Source: Sneathiellales bacterium (GTDB taxonomy: Bacteria; Pseudomonadota; Alphaproteobacteria; JANQFL01). Taken from it: a stretch of DNA of 36,557 bases. The stretch covers positions 1 to 36,557 of the forward strand of contig JANQFL010000008.1 in the NCBI GenBank assembly GCA_028277845.1. Direction: 5' to 3'. This document shows, piece after piece, positions 7,488 to 14,189 of the stretch (position 1 is its first letter; each line of letters begins with the position of its first letter). Both the position numbers and the translations under genes were made by a program. The notes under the pieces were generated by a model. It saw only the letters and a program-made list of their open reading frames with translations, did no database searches and was not told where the DNA came from.

Positions 7488-8336
7488 TCAGTCGGGTTTA
7501 CCGTACCGCCGGGTGTCACGGAAAAAGTCCGCCAAATAGACATGGTCGCTGTCTAGAAACTCGCGCGGACCCTGGCCGTGGAACTGCTGCATGACCCGCA
7601 CGAAATGGGGTTGGTCGTAGTAGCCGGCACCATGCGCCAGCTTGGTCAGATGCGCCCGGTCGTCGTTGAACAGGGCTTCCATCGCCGTGTTCAACTGAAG
7701 CATCTTGGCGAAGTATTTCGGCGTGACGCCGACGATCTCGGTAAACCGCCGCCTCAGTTGGCGTTCGCTGACGTTCAGATCCCGGCATATGTCGGACACC
7801 TGAGTCAGGCCGTTGCTGTGTTCAATGGCTGCCGCAGCCGCCGCAACGTAGTCGACGTCCGGCCGCGCCTCGTCGACCGATGACAGCAGCGCATGTTGAA
7901 AAGCGGACGGCCAATGCAGCCCGCCGCCCAGTGCCTTATGAGTGCGGCTCAGCAAACGTTCGGCGAAAGGCGCGCTGACGTCCGCCACGTTCTGAGCCCG
8001 GCCGTATAGCTGCCTGCCATTGACATGCGCCAACCGGTATTGACCCGTCGGCGTAAACTCCGCCAACAAAAACTTTGGCTGATCGCGCGGTGTGACTTCG
8101 GCGAAGTGGTTCTGTAGTTGGCCGAAGAAAACCAATCCGTCAAATGACGTCAACGGCGTGTCGCCGAATACAGCCCTGAGCTCTCCGGAATGAATCCAGC
8201 AAATGTAGCTGTACCCCGACGGCACTGGGTGAATACGCTGATTGACAACGCGGTCGTCCTTCGCCACGAGAAACCGCCTCACGAACGGCCGCAATGCCGC
8301 CGGTGCCGCGACGACGGTAAATCCATACGGTTCCAT
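7488..8336 (-). CDS. AraC-family transcriptional regulator
   Basis: The protein is 282 residues from the ATG at 8336. The N-terminal half looks like the cupin-like sensor domain of AraC regulators (VPSGYSYICWIHSG, FFGQL, FTPTGQYRL). The C-terminal double helix-turn-helix covers about residues 170-261, including VSDICRDLNVSERQLRRRF and LAHGAGYYDQPHFVRVMQQFHGQGPREFL. The upstream in-frame start at 8399 has no ribosome-binding site, and the added 21 residues are very basic and unlike the family. It lies in the same orientation as the cyclase but 172 bp before it, so it is probably transcribed separately. It is divergent from the PEP-CTERM gene at 8553, with an 11-bp palindrome between them. Confidence 0.85.
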   Translation of the reverse strand: MEPYGFTVVAAPAALRPFVRRFLVAKDDRVVNQRIHPVPSGYSYICWIHSGELRAVFGDTPLTSFDGLVFFGQLQNHFAEVTPRDQPKFLLAEFTPTGQYRLAHVNGRQLYGRAQNVADVSAPFAERLLSRTHKALGGGLHWPSAFQHALLSSVDEARPDVDYVAAAAAAIEHSNGLTQVSDICRDLNVSERQLRRRFTEIVGVTPKYFAKMLQLNTAMEALFNDDRAHLTKLAHGAGYYDQPHFVRVMQQFHGQGPREFLDSDHVYLADFFRDTRRYGKPD

Positions 8337-8418
8337 CTTGTGCTGCCTGCTCCGCTGTGTCCGTTTTTTACAAGCCGACCGTGACCGGCCTTTGTACATT
8401 TCGGTTGCAAATCGAGCG

Positions 8419-8449
8419 GGGCATTCCGCGTCTGCATAGCGGAATGCCC
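8419..8449. promoter_or_regulatory. 11-bp perfect inverted repeat between divergent AraC and PEP-CTERM genes
   Basis: GGGCATTCCGC at 8419-8429 is the exact reverse complement of GCGGAATGCCC at 8439-8449, with a 9-base spacer. It sits about 80 bp from the AraC start and about 100 bp from the PEP-CTERM start. No T-run follows on either strand, so an operator for the divergent promoters is more likely than a terminator. Which protein binds is unknown. Confidence 0.45.
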
Positions 8450-8552
8450 GTTAGAATAGTGTGATTTTGGAGTGTCAAACAACAAAAACGCGAATACCCG
8501 GACGTGATGGCGAATTCCCACCCGTCCCGGTGACGGTAGGAACAGGACAAGG

Positions 8553-9293
8553 ATGGAGACAGCCGTGTATTGCACTCACGGACGGTGGAGTTTGGCCGGA
8601 ATCAATCGAATAGCCCGGAGGGCCGCAACGATCGCAGCCATCGTAGCCTTCCAGGTTCTCCCGCAGCCGGTATCCGCCGTCCCGGTGGACTGGTCAGACA
8701 GCATATTGTTTCAAGCCCGGGGCGGACTGGAAAATCCACTTGTCGCCGTCGCCTTCAATCCGCAGCCCGAACCGCCGGCCTATGGCGGCACACAAACGTC
8801 GCAGGAGAACGGCGTCGCGGTCATGACGGCGCCGAATGTTGACAATCCACAAATGTTCCAACTGTTGCTTTCCATTAACCTCGGATCAGCCGCCGGCGGC
8901 CCGCAAAACGCCAATGTCTTCTATCCGCCGGATCCGATCGCGCCATTCCCATCCCTGCAGTATTCCATCGCAACGTCGCTCGGAACGGTCCTGGTCGATT
9001 TGGACTTCTCGACTTCGTCCGGTGGTATCGGATCCGATGTCGATGCGGTGGCCTTTAATCCGCAACCCGAACCGCCGGCTTTCTCGTCCGGTCAATCGTC
9101 CAGCTTCGGTTTGGAATTCGCCTTCACGGCTCTGTCGGACGCCACCGTGCGCATTGGTCTGACACTGGAAAACGGCGAGCAACTCCACCTGACCCAGGTG
9201 CCTGAACCCGCAGCCCTGGTCCTTTTCACCGCAGGTCTGGTGTTTGTGGCCATGTCGCGCCGCAAAAACGCGACTGGGGCGCAGTCGTCCTGA
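8553..9293 (+). CDS. PEP-CTERM protein with duplicated VAFNPQPEPPA motif
   Basis: The 246-residue exported protein has a signal peptide at about residues 18-43 (ARRAATIAAIVAFQVLPQPVSA). The C-terminal sorting signal VPEPAALVLFTAGLVFVAMSRRK covers 216-238: a PEP motif, a hydrophobic helix and a basic tail. PEP-CTERM signals are processed by exosortase in exopolysaccharide-producing Gram-negative bacteria. The mature part has two exact copies of AVAFNPQPEPPA (residues 65-76 and 165-176), exactly 100 residues apart. The similar DNA (8745-8780 and 9045-9080) points to an internal duplication of a roughly 100-residue unit. The function is unknown; it is presumably a surface or matrix protein. The ATG at 8553 is accepted on the basis of the signal peptide. 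Its stop lies two bases before the convergent TetR gene's stop codon. Confidence 0.8.
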   Translation: METAVYCTHGRWSLAGINRIARRAATIAAIVAFQVLPQPVSAVPVDWSDSILFQARGGLENPLVAVAFNPQPEPPAYGGTQTSQENGVAVMTAPNVDNPQMFQLLLSINLGSAAGGPQNANVFYPPDPIAPFPSLQYSIATSLGTVLVDLDFSTSSGGIGSDVDAVAFNPQPEPPAFSSGQSSSFGLEFAFTALSDATVRIGLTLENGEQLHLTQVPEPAALVLFTAGLVFVAMSRRKNATGAQSS

Positions 9294-9295
9294 AA

Positions 9296-9886
9296 TTATG
9301 ACACGACGGACGTCAACAACGTCCGGATCGCCGCTCTGTATTCCTTGGCCGGGCTACCGTCCGCGACAGCCAGGGCGGCACGGTCGAAGGCCGCCGACAG
9401 CAGGTCGGTCATTGCGTCGAGAGACGCCTTGCTGACGCGCTTGCCCGCCAGCGCCGACGCCAACCCTAACCTGAGTTCCTCACCTCCCGTTTCCTGATCA
9501 ATGCGGCGCATTTCGCCATGGCCAAGCACGGCCGGGCCATCCAGCAGCAAAAGGCGTACGCGTCCCGGCGCCGCCATCGCTTCGAAATAGGCGTTCGCAC
9601 CGGTGATCAATCCGTCCATGGCGGACTTCGGCTCATCAGCCGATTTGGAAATGTGAAGCGAAACGGCCTCGGCCTCCTGCCGAATGACCGCGCGGAAAAG
9701 GTCCGCCTTGTCCGCGAAGTGATGATACAGCGCACCGCGTGTCACCTTGGCAGCCTTGACGATCTCTGGTGTGCCGGTTTCCGCATAGCCTTTGGTCACG
9801 AACAGCTTGCGCGCAGCTTTGATCAGCGCTTTCCGCGTAGCTTCGGTACGCTGCTTGTTGGTACGCCGGGCAGATTCTTCTTGCAT
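9296..9886 (-). CDS. TetR-family repressor
   Basis: The 196-residue protein has an N-terminal TetR helix-turn-helix at about residues 18-63 ([45 protein letters not shown]). The C-terminal part (about 75-190) is a helical ligand/dimerisation domain that cannot be matched to a ligand. It is divergent from the VOC-family gene at 9956. Two palindromes with identical arms fill the 69-bp intergenic region, one touching this gene's start codon, so it very likely represses itself and the VOC gene. It is convergent and nearly abutting with the PEP-CTERM gene. Confidence 0.88.
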   Translation of the reverse strand: MQEESARRTNKQRTEATRKALIKAARKLFVTKGYAETGTPEIVKAAKVTRGALYHHFADKADLFRAVIRQEAEAVSLHISKSADEPKSAMDGLITGANAYFEAMAAPGRVRLLLLDGPAVLGHGEMRRIDQETGGEELRLGLASALAGKRVSKASLDAMTDLLSAAFDRAALAVADGSPAKEYRAAIRTLLTSVVS

Positions 9887-9903
9887 ACATACAGCCTGTA
9901 TGT
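9887..9903. promoter_or_regulatory. Putative TetR operator O1
   Basis: ACATACA-GCC-TGTATGT is a perfect 7-bp inverted repeat with a 3-bp spacer, immediately adjacent to the TetR start codon (9886). It has the same arms as the second site at 9916-9932. Confidence 0.7.
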
Positions 9904-9915
9904 TTATTGTAATTT

Positions 9916-9932
9916 ACATACATATTGTATGT
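9916..9932. promoter_or_regulatory. Putative TetR operator O2
   Basis: ACATACA-TAT-TGTATGT has the same 7-bp arms and 3-bp spacer as O1, with centres 29 bp apart (about three helical turns). It lies upstream of the VOC gene and its AGGAAG ribosome-binding site (9943-9948). Confidence 0.7.
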
Positions 9933-9955
9933 TTTACCTCGCAGGAAGAAAAGCC

Positions 9956-10381
9956 ATGAAATGCACTCAGTTCTATCCCGTCATCATGACCGATGACGTC
10001 ACTGGCACCGCCCGCTTCTATGTGGAAAAGTTCCGTTTCACGCCCCAATTCGAAAGCGATTGGTACGTTCATCTGCAATCCGCGGAAGACCCTTCGGTCA
10101 ATATTGCCGTCCTGCAAGGCAACCACGAAACCATACCCGAGCCGGTACGCGGACGGACCACCGGGCTGATCATCAACTTCGAGGTGGACGACGTGGACGC
10201 GGAGTATGAACGTGCCGGCGACAATGGTTTGCCGATCCTGTTGCCGTTGAAGGACGAACCGTTCGGGCAGCGCCATTTCATCACCCAGGACCCCAACGGC
10301 ATCCTTATCGACATTATCAAGCCGATCCCGCCAAGCGCCGAATATAAGGAACAGTTTGCGACCGAAGCCTTGCCGGTCTGA
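9956..10381 (+). CDS. VOC-superfamily (glyoxalase/bleomycin-resistance fold) protein
   Basis: The 141-residue protein opens [37 protein letters not shown], a typical betaalphabetabetabeta VOC module. The second half has [17 protein letters not shown] followed by [27 protein letters not shown], the conserved D.NG...... end of the fold. Members bind a metal and act as dioxygenases, glyoxalases or drug-binding proteins; the substrate here cannot be assigned. The ATG at 9956 has AGGAAG seven bases upstream. An in-frame upstream extension back to 9518 overlaps the TetR gene antisense and is not real. Regulation by the divergent TetR through the two ACATACA palindromes is strongly suggested. Confidence 0.8.
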   Translation: MKCTQFYPVIMTDDVTGTARFYVEKFRFTPQFESDWYVHLQSAEDPSVNIAVLQGNHETIPEPVRGRTTGLIINFEVDDVDAEYERAGDNGLPILLPLKDEPFGQRHFITQDPNGILIDIIKPIPPSAEYKEQFATEALPV

Positions 10382-10400
10382 CCGCGAGACGAGCCGGATG

Positions 10401-10435
10401 GCTGGCGGCCGGCGAGTTGATCGCCGACCGCCGGC
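10401..10435. terminator. Bidirectional terminator-like hairpin between VOC and tautomerase genes
   Basis: GGCGGCCGGCGA (10404-10415) pairs with TCGCCGACCGCC (10421-10432) with one mismatch and loop GTTGA. Three more base pairs, including one wobble, extend it to 10401-10435. It lies between two convergent stop codons. The T-run is weak on both strands. Confidence 0.6.
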
Positions 10436-10440
10436 ATTTC

Positions 10441-10653
10441 CTAGTCCCCGGCGGCTTTCCTCCGGCGGTACTCGTCTGTCTGGATGCCTGCGATACCCCA
10501 GTTCTCCAGTTCCACCTCATCGATGACGATAAACGTGGTGGCCGGATCCTTGTTCAGGACGCGGACCAGGACATCGGTAATCCCTTCGATGACCGCGGCT
10601 TTTTGCTCGCGGGTCACGTCCTCTCGGGTAATCTTCACGTTAACGTATGGCAT
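10441..10653 (-). CDS. 4-oxalocrotonate tautomerase-family enzyme
   Basis: The 70-residue protein MPYVNVKITREDVTREQKAA... has the invariant Pro directly after the initiator Met; after Met removal it is the catalytic base of the tautomerase superfamily. KDPATTFIVIDEVELENWGIAG matches the second half of 4-OT-type subunits. Such enzymes form small homo-oligomers and interconvert keto/enol forms of 2-hydroxymuconate-like compounds or detoxify related reactive carbonyls. It is the last gene of a minus-strand run (GST, NTF2-like, tautomerase) with gaps of 28 and 40 bp, so it is probably co-transcribed. The length is normal for a slightly extended family member. Confidence 0.85.
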   Translation of the reverse strand: MPYVNVKITREDVTREQKAAVIEGITDVLVRVLNKDPATTFIVIDEVELENWGIAGIQTDEYRRRKAAGD

Positions 10654-10681
10654 GGATTCGTCCCTTCCCTCTTGCTTTGCG

Positions 10682-11071
10682 TTAGGTGGTCTGATCGGGG
10701 GCGACCCGGTCGTAGTGAAAGACCTTGGATATGATGCGCCAGCCTCCGCCGGTCAGTATCAGTGTGAGAAAGTCCGTGAAGTGACGCTCTCCGACGACGC
10801 AGCGCACCCGTGCGAACGCCGTCCTCGGGCCGGCGAAGTCGATGGACTCGATCACGTCGGCACGTACCTGTCCCGCACGCGCCGGCGACGGCCGCTTGTC
10901 GACGATGGGGAAATACTCATCCATCGACAAATTGACCAGGTCCGCGTCCGTCGCGCAGACGTAGCGGGCCTGCGGATGCAGCACTTTCCGCAACCGGTCT
11001 GTGTCGCTGTGATAGAGCCCATCGAAGTAGGTCTTCAGCACCAGAACGACGGGTTCGAAGTCTTGTGTCAT
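10682..11071 (-). CDS. NTF2-like protein (SnoaL/lumazine-binding type)
   Basis: The 129-residue protein begins MTQDFEPVVLVLKTYFDGLYHSDTDRLRKVLHPQARYV and ends LILTGGGWRIISKVFHYDRV, the cone-shaped NTF2-fold pattern of the putative lumazine-binding group. The ATG at 11071 has GAGGA six bases upstream; a longer in-frame reading to 11428 overlaps the GST gene and is rejected. It sits between the GST and tautomerase genes in the same direction. Related proteins accompany oxidoreductases and glutathione-dependent enzymes, often with unknown function. Confidence 0.75.
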   Translation of the reverse strand: MTQDFEPVVLVLKTYFDGLYHSDTDRLRKVLHPQARYVCATDADLVNLSMDEYFPIVDKRPSPARAGQVRADVIESIDFAGPRTAFARVRCVVGERHFTDFLTLILTGGGWRIISKVFHYDRVAPDQTT

Positions 11072-11111
11072 TTTCGTCCTCGCAATCGTGCCGGTCCGGC
11101 TTGGCGGAAAC

Positions 11112-11729
11112 TCAGGCGCTCGCCAGACCTTCTGCCTGAAGCGCCTTGACAACGGCAGGCCGTCGGCCGATGCGCTCGACATAAGCGGCAACATTGGGCC
11201 AGCGGTCGAGGCCGATACCGACGAAGTTGGCCCAGTTCGCAACAACGAAGGCGTAGCTATCGGCAACCGTGTACGTCTCACCCAGTAGATAGGGGCCGTG
11301 CTCACCGAGCGTGCTGTCGATAAAGGCCATACGCCTGGCAACCCCGGCCTCGGCGGCGGAGCGTTCTGGCTCGGAAAGCGGCGACGGTGCAAAAAACGGT
11401 CCGAAAGCCTTGTGCAGTTCGGACGCAACGAAATTCAGCATTTTGTGCAATCGTGTCCGTTCGATCGTGCCGGCCACCGGTGCCAAACCGGCTTCAGGCC
11501 TTGTGTCGGCCACGTATTGCAGGACCGCCGGCGCTTCGGTGAGCACCTCGCCGTCGTTGATCGTCAATGCGGGCACGTATCCATTCGGATTTATGGCGGA
11601 ATAGTCGGCGCCGGATTCGGTTTTCTGCGCGGTCGTGTCGACCTGTTCCAATTCGAAATCGGCGCCGATCTCGTTCAGGGCGATGTGCACGGCCAGCGAA
11701 CAGGCACCGGGTTTGTAATACAGCTTCAT
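11112..11729 (-). CDS. Glutathione S-transferase, beta-class-like
   Basis: The 205-residue protein has an N-terminal thioredoxin-like domain starting MKLYYKPGACSLAVHIALNE. Cys10 in GACSLA is the position typical of bacterial beta-class GSTs. The cis-Pro strand NGYVPALTINDGEVLTEAPAVLQYVAD contains the glutathione-binding E-A/S motif. The C-terminal helical domain (about 85-200) includes LLGETYTVADSYAFVVANWA, the conserved N-capping Asp region. It conjugates or reduces electrophiles with glutathione in the cytosol. The ATG at 11729 has GGAGAGA upstream. It is the first gene of a three-gene minus-strand operon and divergent from the HxlR regulator, which is likely its controller. Confidence 0.88.
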   Translation of the reverse strand: MKLYYKPGACSLAVHIALNEIGADFELEQVDTTAQKTESGADYSAINPNGYVPALTINDGEVLTEAPAVLQYVADTRPEAGLAPVAGTIERTRLHKMLNFVASELHKAFGPFFAPSPLSEPERSAAEAGVARRMAFIDSTLGEHGPYLLGETYTVADSYAFVVANWANFVGIGLDRWPNVAAYVERIGRRPAVVKALQAEGLASA

Positions 11730-11804
11730 GGATGTCTCTCCTGCGTCTGTCTGAGTTTGAAACTGATCAATCAGGTAGGAGATGAGATTTCTTTTGTAAA
11801 CTAG

Positions 11805-11819
11805 GTAACTATTTGTTAC
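11805..11819. promoter_or_regulatory. Candidate HxlR operator
   Basis: GTAAC-TATTT-GTTAC is a 5-bp inverted repeat in the AT-rich 131-bp space between the divergent GST and HxlR genes. A further GGTAAC copy lies nearby at 11841-11846. HxlR-type regulators commonly bind such a site in the shared promoter region. Confidence 0.45.
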
Positions 11820-11860
11820 TAAAGAATGTAGTTTCCATTCGGTAACCCGTGGTAAGTCCG

Positions 11861-12253
11861 ATGGCCTTGAAGATCCGCAAAAACAAAAGCCCCGAACCGC
11901 CTTACGGCTGCCCACTGACGGAATGCATGTCGGTACTCGGCGGTGCCTGGACGCCGAATGTTATTTGGAGCCTGAGCGCCGGACCACGGCGCTTCAGCGA
12001 ATTGCGTATCGATATTCCCGGCGTATCGCCCAAGGTGCTAACCACGCGGTTGAGAGACCTCGAAGCGCGCGGCATTCTGCACCGCGATGTCAAACCGACA
12101 TCGCCTCCGTCCGTGGAGTATTCCCTGACCGCTCACGGCATGAAACTGGTGCCGGCGATCGAAGCTATAGTCAGTGTCGGGCACGAATTGAAAAAGGCCG
12201 GTAAACCGACGCCCAAACGGCGCACGTCACGCCGTTTGGCCAAGTCGGTTTAG
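11861..12253 (+). CDS. HxlR-family winged-helix regulator
   Basis: The protein is 130 residues from the ATG at 11861; an in-frame GTG at 11849 would add four. The family pattern is clear: YGCPLTECMSVLGGAWTPNVIWSLSAGPRRFSELRIDIPGVSPKVLTTRLRDLEARGILHRDV, then PPSVEYSLTAHGMKLVPAI. The conserved cysteine in GCP is the residue that senses electrophiles or oxidants in several HxlR proteins, and a second Cys (TEC) is close by. The tail is lysine/arginine-rich. Its position divergent from the GST operon suggests it controls that detoxification operon in response to an electrophile. Confidence 0.85.
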   Translation: MALKIRKNKSPEPPYGCPLTECMSVLGGAWTPNVIWSLSAGPRRFSELRIDIPGVSPKVLTTRLRDLEARGILHRDVKPTSPPSVEYSLTAHGMKLVPAIEAIVSVGHELKKAGKPTPKRRTSRRLAKSV

Positions 12254-12284
12254 ATCACCGGTTTTAAACGACGTCACCGCATTT

Positions 12285-12309
12285 CAACCGCCGCCAGCCG
12301 CGGCGGTTG
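12285..12309 (+). terminator. Hairpin downstream of HxlR gene
   Basis: CAACCGCCGC (12285-12294) and GCGGCGGTTG (12300-12309) form a perfect 10-bp stem with loop CAGCC, 31 bp after the HxlR stop. It is followed by GTTTG, a weak T-tract. Confidence 0.55.
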
Positions 12310-12546
12310 GTTTGACCTGTTCCCGCGCATATTCGGGCGAGCAGGATTTCTATCCGCAACTCCCGCACACCATCCCCAATTGAGTGTTTACGGGCGTTGA
12401 GCACCTGGAGGTCCGGGGCCTGGTTCGTCGAATCACATGTTCTTCCCTGTCACTCAGAGGCCCTATCGCCTGTCGGAGTTGCGGGATGTCGTGCGGTACG
12501 TCTTTCCCAACCTTGCCGAATAAGCACGAAACTGCCCGCCGTCGTT
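12310..12546. other. Gene-poor spacer with one possible 28-codon ORF
   Basis: I find no established gene here. One short frame, 12437-12523 (+), reads MFFPVTQRPYRLSELRDVVRYVFPNLAE. It has protein-like composition but no convincing ribosome-binding site. It may be a small protein, a remnant or chance. Confidence 0.3.
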
Positions 12547-13182
12547 TTAATCAGCCGGCGGCCGAGCGCCAAGATATCCTGCCATCATGATCTCAAACTG
12601 ACGGTCGACCGTGGTCCCAACCGAGCGGTCCCGGCCGGTGAACCGCGTCATGAGGATGCCCAGCAGATTGGAAAACAGGACGGCCGCCAGTTCCTCAGGC
12701 GATGCAGTCGGCCGGATCCGGTTTTCGAGTCTCTCGATGCATACCCTGAAGACATGGAGGCTGTTGTCGAGCAGGGCGTTGAGTTGCTGATCCGCTTCTT
12801 CGTTCAAGCCTCTGCGTTCGTCGCTTTCGAACAAATAGAGACCAAGCTTGAAATCAAATTCCCGCTCCAGATAGAAATCGAGAAAAGCCCGCGCCGCTGC
12901 CCGGAACGCCTCTTCCGGTTTTGCCTGGCGCCCCGACGCGGCCGCCACTGTCTGCGAAAGCCTGTTAAGGCTGTCCGTCAGCAGTGCGGCATAAATCTCC
13001 TCCTTACCGGAAAATATGCCGTATATCGCGCCGGTAGTGCATCCCGCTTGCGTGGCAATGGACCGCATACCTGCGCTCAGGCCGCCATCCCGTTCGAACA
13101 CCACGCGGGCCGCGGACAGGATCTGGTTCCGCCGGCTTTCCTGCGCACTGGACGTGCTGTTCGCTGGGATAGTTGTTGGCAT
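12547..13182 (-). CDS. TetR-family regulator
   Basis: The 211-residue protein has its helix-turn-helix at about residues 20-64 (ILSAARVVFERDGGLSAGMRSIATQAGCTTGAIYGIFSGKEEIYAALL). The rest is a helical ligand-binding domain with FRAAARAFLDFYLEREFDFKLGLYLFESDERRG, an arrangement common in TetR proteins that sense fatty or aromatic acyl compounds, although the ligand is unknown. It is divergent from the crotonase gene at 13334. The shared region contains TAACACTGTTA (13294-13304) and a partial copy, ACACTGTTA, at 13188-13196, so control of itself and the crotonase is plausible. Confidence 0.85.
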   Translation of the reverse strand: MPTTIPANSTSSAQESRRNQILSAARVVFERDGGLSAGMRSIATQAGCTTGAIYGIFSGKEEIYAALLTDSLNRLSQTVAAASGRQAKPEEAFRAAARAFLDFYLEREFDFKLGLYLFESDERRGLNEEADQQLNALLDNSLHVFRVCIERLENRIRPTASPEELAAVLFSNLLGILMTRFTGRDRSVGTTVDRQFEIMMAGYLGARPPAD

Positions 13183-13293
13183 GGATCACACTGTTACTTG
13201 ATATACCCTTTTCGAATTACCCATTAAATAACTGTTTTTGATAGGTTTATCAATTCAATTTGACAGACTTCGCAAACTACGGTTCATTATATA

Positions 13294-13304
13294 TAACACT
13301 GTTA
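13294..13304. promoter_or_regulatory. Candidate TetR site upstream of crotonase
   Basis: TAACACTGTTA is a perfect palindrome (TAACA-C-TGTTA). A related ACACTGTTA lies at 13188-13196 just upstream of the TetR start. The two flank the divergent promoter region. Confidence 0.45.
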
Positions 13305-13333
13305 CATACACATTGCGAACGGAGGAAAGACCG

Positions 13334-14143
13334 ATGACCGTTGAGATCGAACGTGATGGGGACGTATGGACCGTCATTCACAACAGGCCCGAAGCGCGCA
13401 ACGCCATGGACCCGGACTCCGCCGATGCCCTGGTCGCCGCCTTCGAGGAATTCGATCGCAGCAATGCCAAGGTCGCCGTGTTCTACGGCGAAGGCGGCGC
13501 GTTCTGCGCCGGATGGGACCTCAAATACGCGGCCACGCTGGCCGACACCGAAAAATTCCAGAAGGAGATCATCGAGGGCCTGGCCTTTCCCGTCGGTTCG
13601 GCACCGACACCGCGCGGCCCGTTGGGCCCGTCACGCATGGAACTGTCGAAACCGGTAATCGGCGCCATCGAGGGCCCCGCCGTCGCCGGTGGCATGGAGC
13701 TGGCCTTGTGGTGCGATATCCGGGTCATGGCGGAAACCGCCTATCTCGGTGTCTACTGCCGCCGCTGGGGCATTCCGTTGGTGGACGGTGGTACCGTTCG
13801 CCTGCCCCGCTTGGTCGGACAGGGCAAGGCCCTGGAGATCGCCCTGACCGGACGCAAGGTACCCGCCGAGGAATGCTACCGCATCGGGTTGTGCGAGCGC
13901 GTCGTCGCGCCGGGTCAGGCCAAGGACGCCGCCTTGGAGATGGCCGCCGAGATCGCCCGCTTTCCACAGGCCGCCGTTCTCGCGGACCGGCGGTCAATCA
14001 TCGAATCCCGCGGCATGACCGTACGCGAAGGCATGAAATTGGAATGGGCCAACGGGATCGACGCGCACCGCAAGGAAGGCGCCGCCGGTGCCGGCCGCTT
14101 CAGGGACGGCGCCGGCCGCCACGGGGATTTCAGCCGGATTTGA
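13334..14143 (+). CDS. Enoyl-CoA hydratase/isomerase (crotonase) family protein
   Basis: The protein is 269 residues from the ATG at 13334, which has GGAGGA seven bases upstream. Crotonase landmarks are WTVIHNRPEARNAMDPDSADAL, the oxyanion-hole segment AFCAGWDL, and EGPAVAGGMELALWCDIRV. The catalytic region reads YLGVYCRRWGIPLVDGGTVRLPRLVG. Hydratases carry catalytic glutamates in this region; here they appear replaced (Tyr/Cys/Arg and Asp), so hydratase chemistry is doubtful and another crotonase reaction is possible. It is convergent with the acyl-CoA synthetase at 14183. An upstream in-frame extension to 13238 crosses the promoter region and is rejected. Confidence 0.82.
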   Translation: MTVEIERDGDVWTVIHNRPEARNAMDPDSADALVAAFEEFDRSNAKVAVFYGEGGAFCAGWDLKYAATLADTEKFQKEIIEGLAFPVGSAPTPRGPLGPSRMELSKPVIGAIEGPAVAGGMELALWCDIRVMAETAYLGVYCRRWGIPLVDGGTVRLPRLVGQGKALEIALTGRKVPAEECYRIGLCERVVAPGQAKDAALEMAAEIARFPQAAVLADRRSIIESRGMTVREGMKLEWANGIDAHRKEGAAGAGRFRDGAGRHGDFSRI

Positions 14144-14161
14144 GTTACAGTCTATTGGCCG

Positions 14162-14189
14162 GGCCTGGGTTTTGGTTTGAGCCTAGGCC
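14162..14189. terminator. Hairpin between convergent crotonase and acyl-CoA synthetase genes
   Basis: GGCCTGGGT (14162-14170) pairs with GCCTAGGCC (14181-14189), including two wobble pairs, with a 10-base loop. The stem includes the stop codon of the minus-strand synthetase. It is a possible bidirectional terminator. Confidence 0.4.

Noticed and set aside
9518-9955. N-terminal extension of the VOC protein through the TetR gene
   Set aside because: It would read antisense through the TetR coding region and the twin operators. A good ribosome-binding site and the domain start support 9956.
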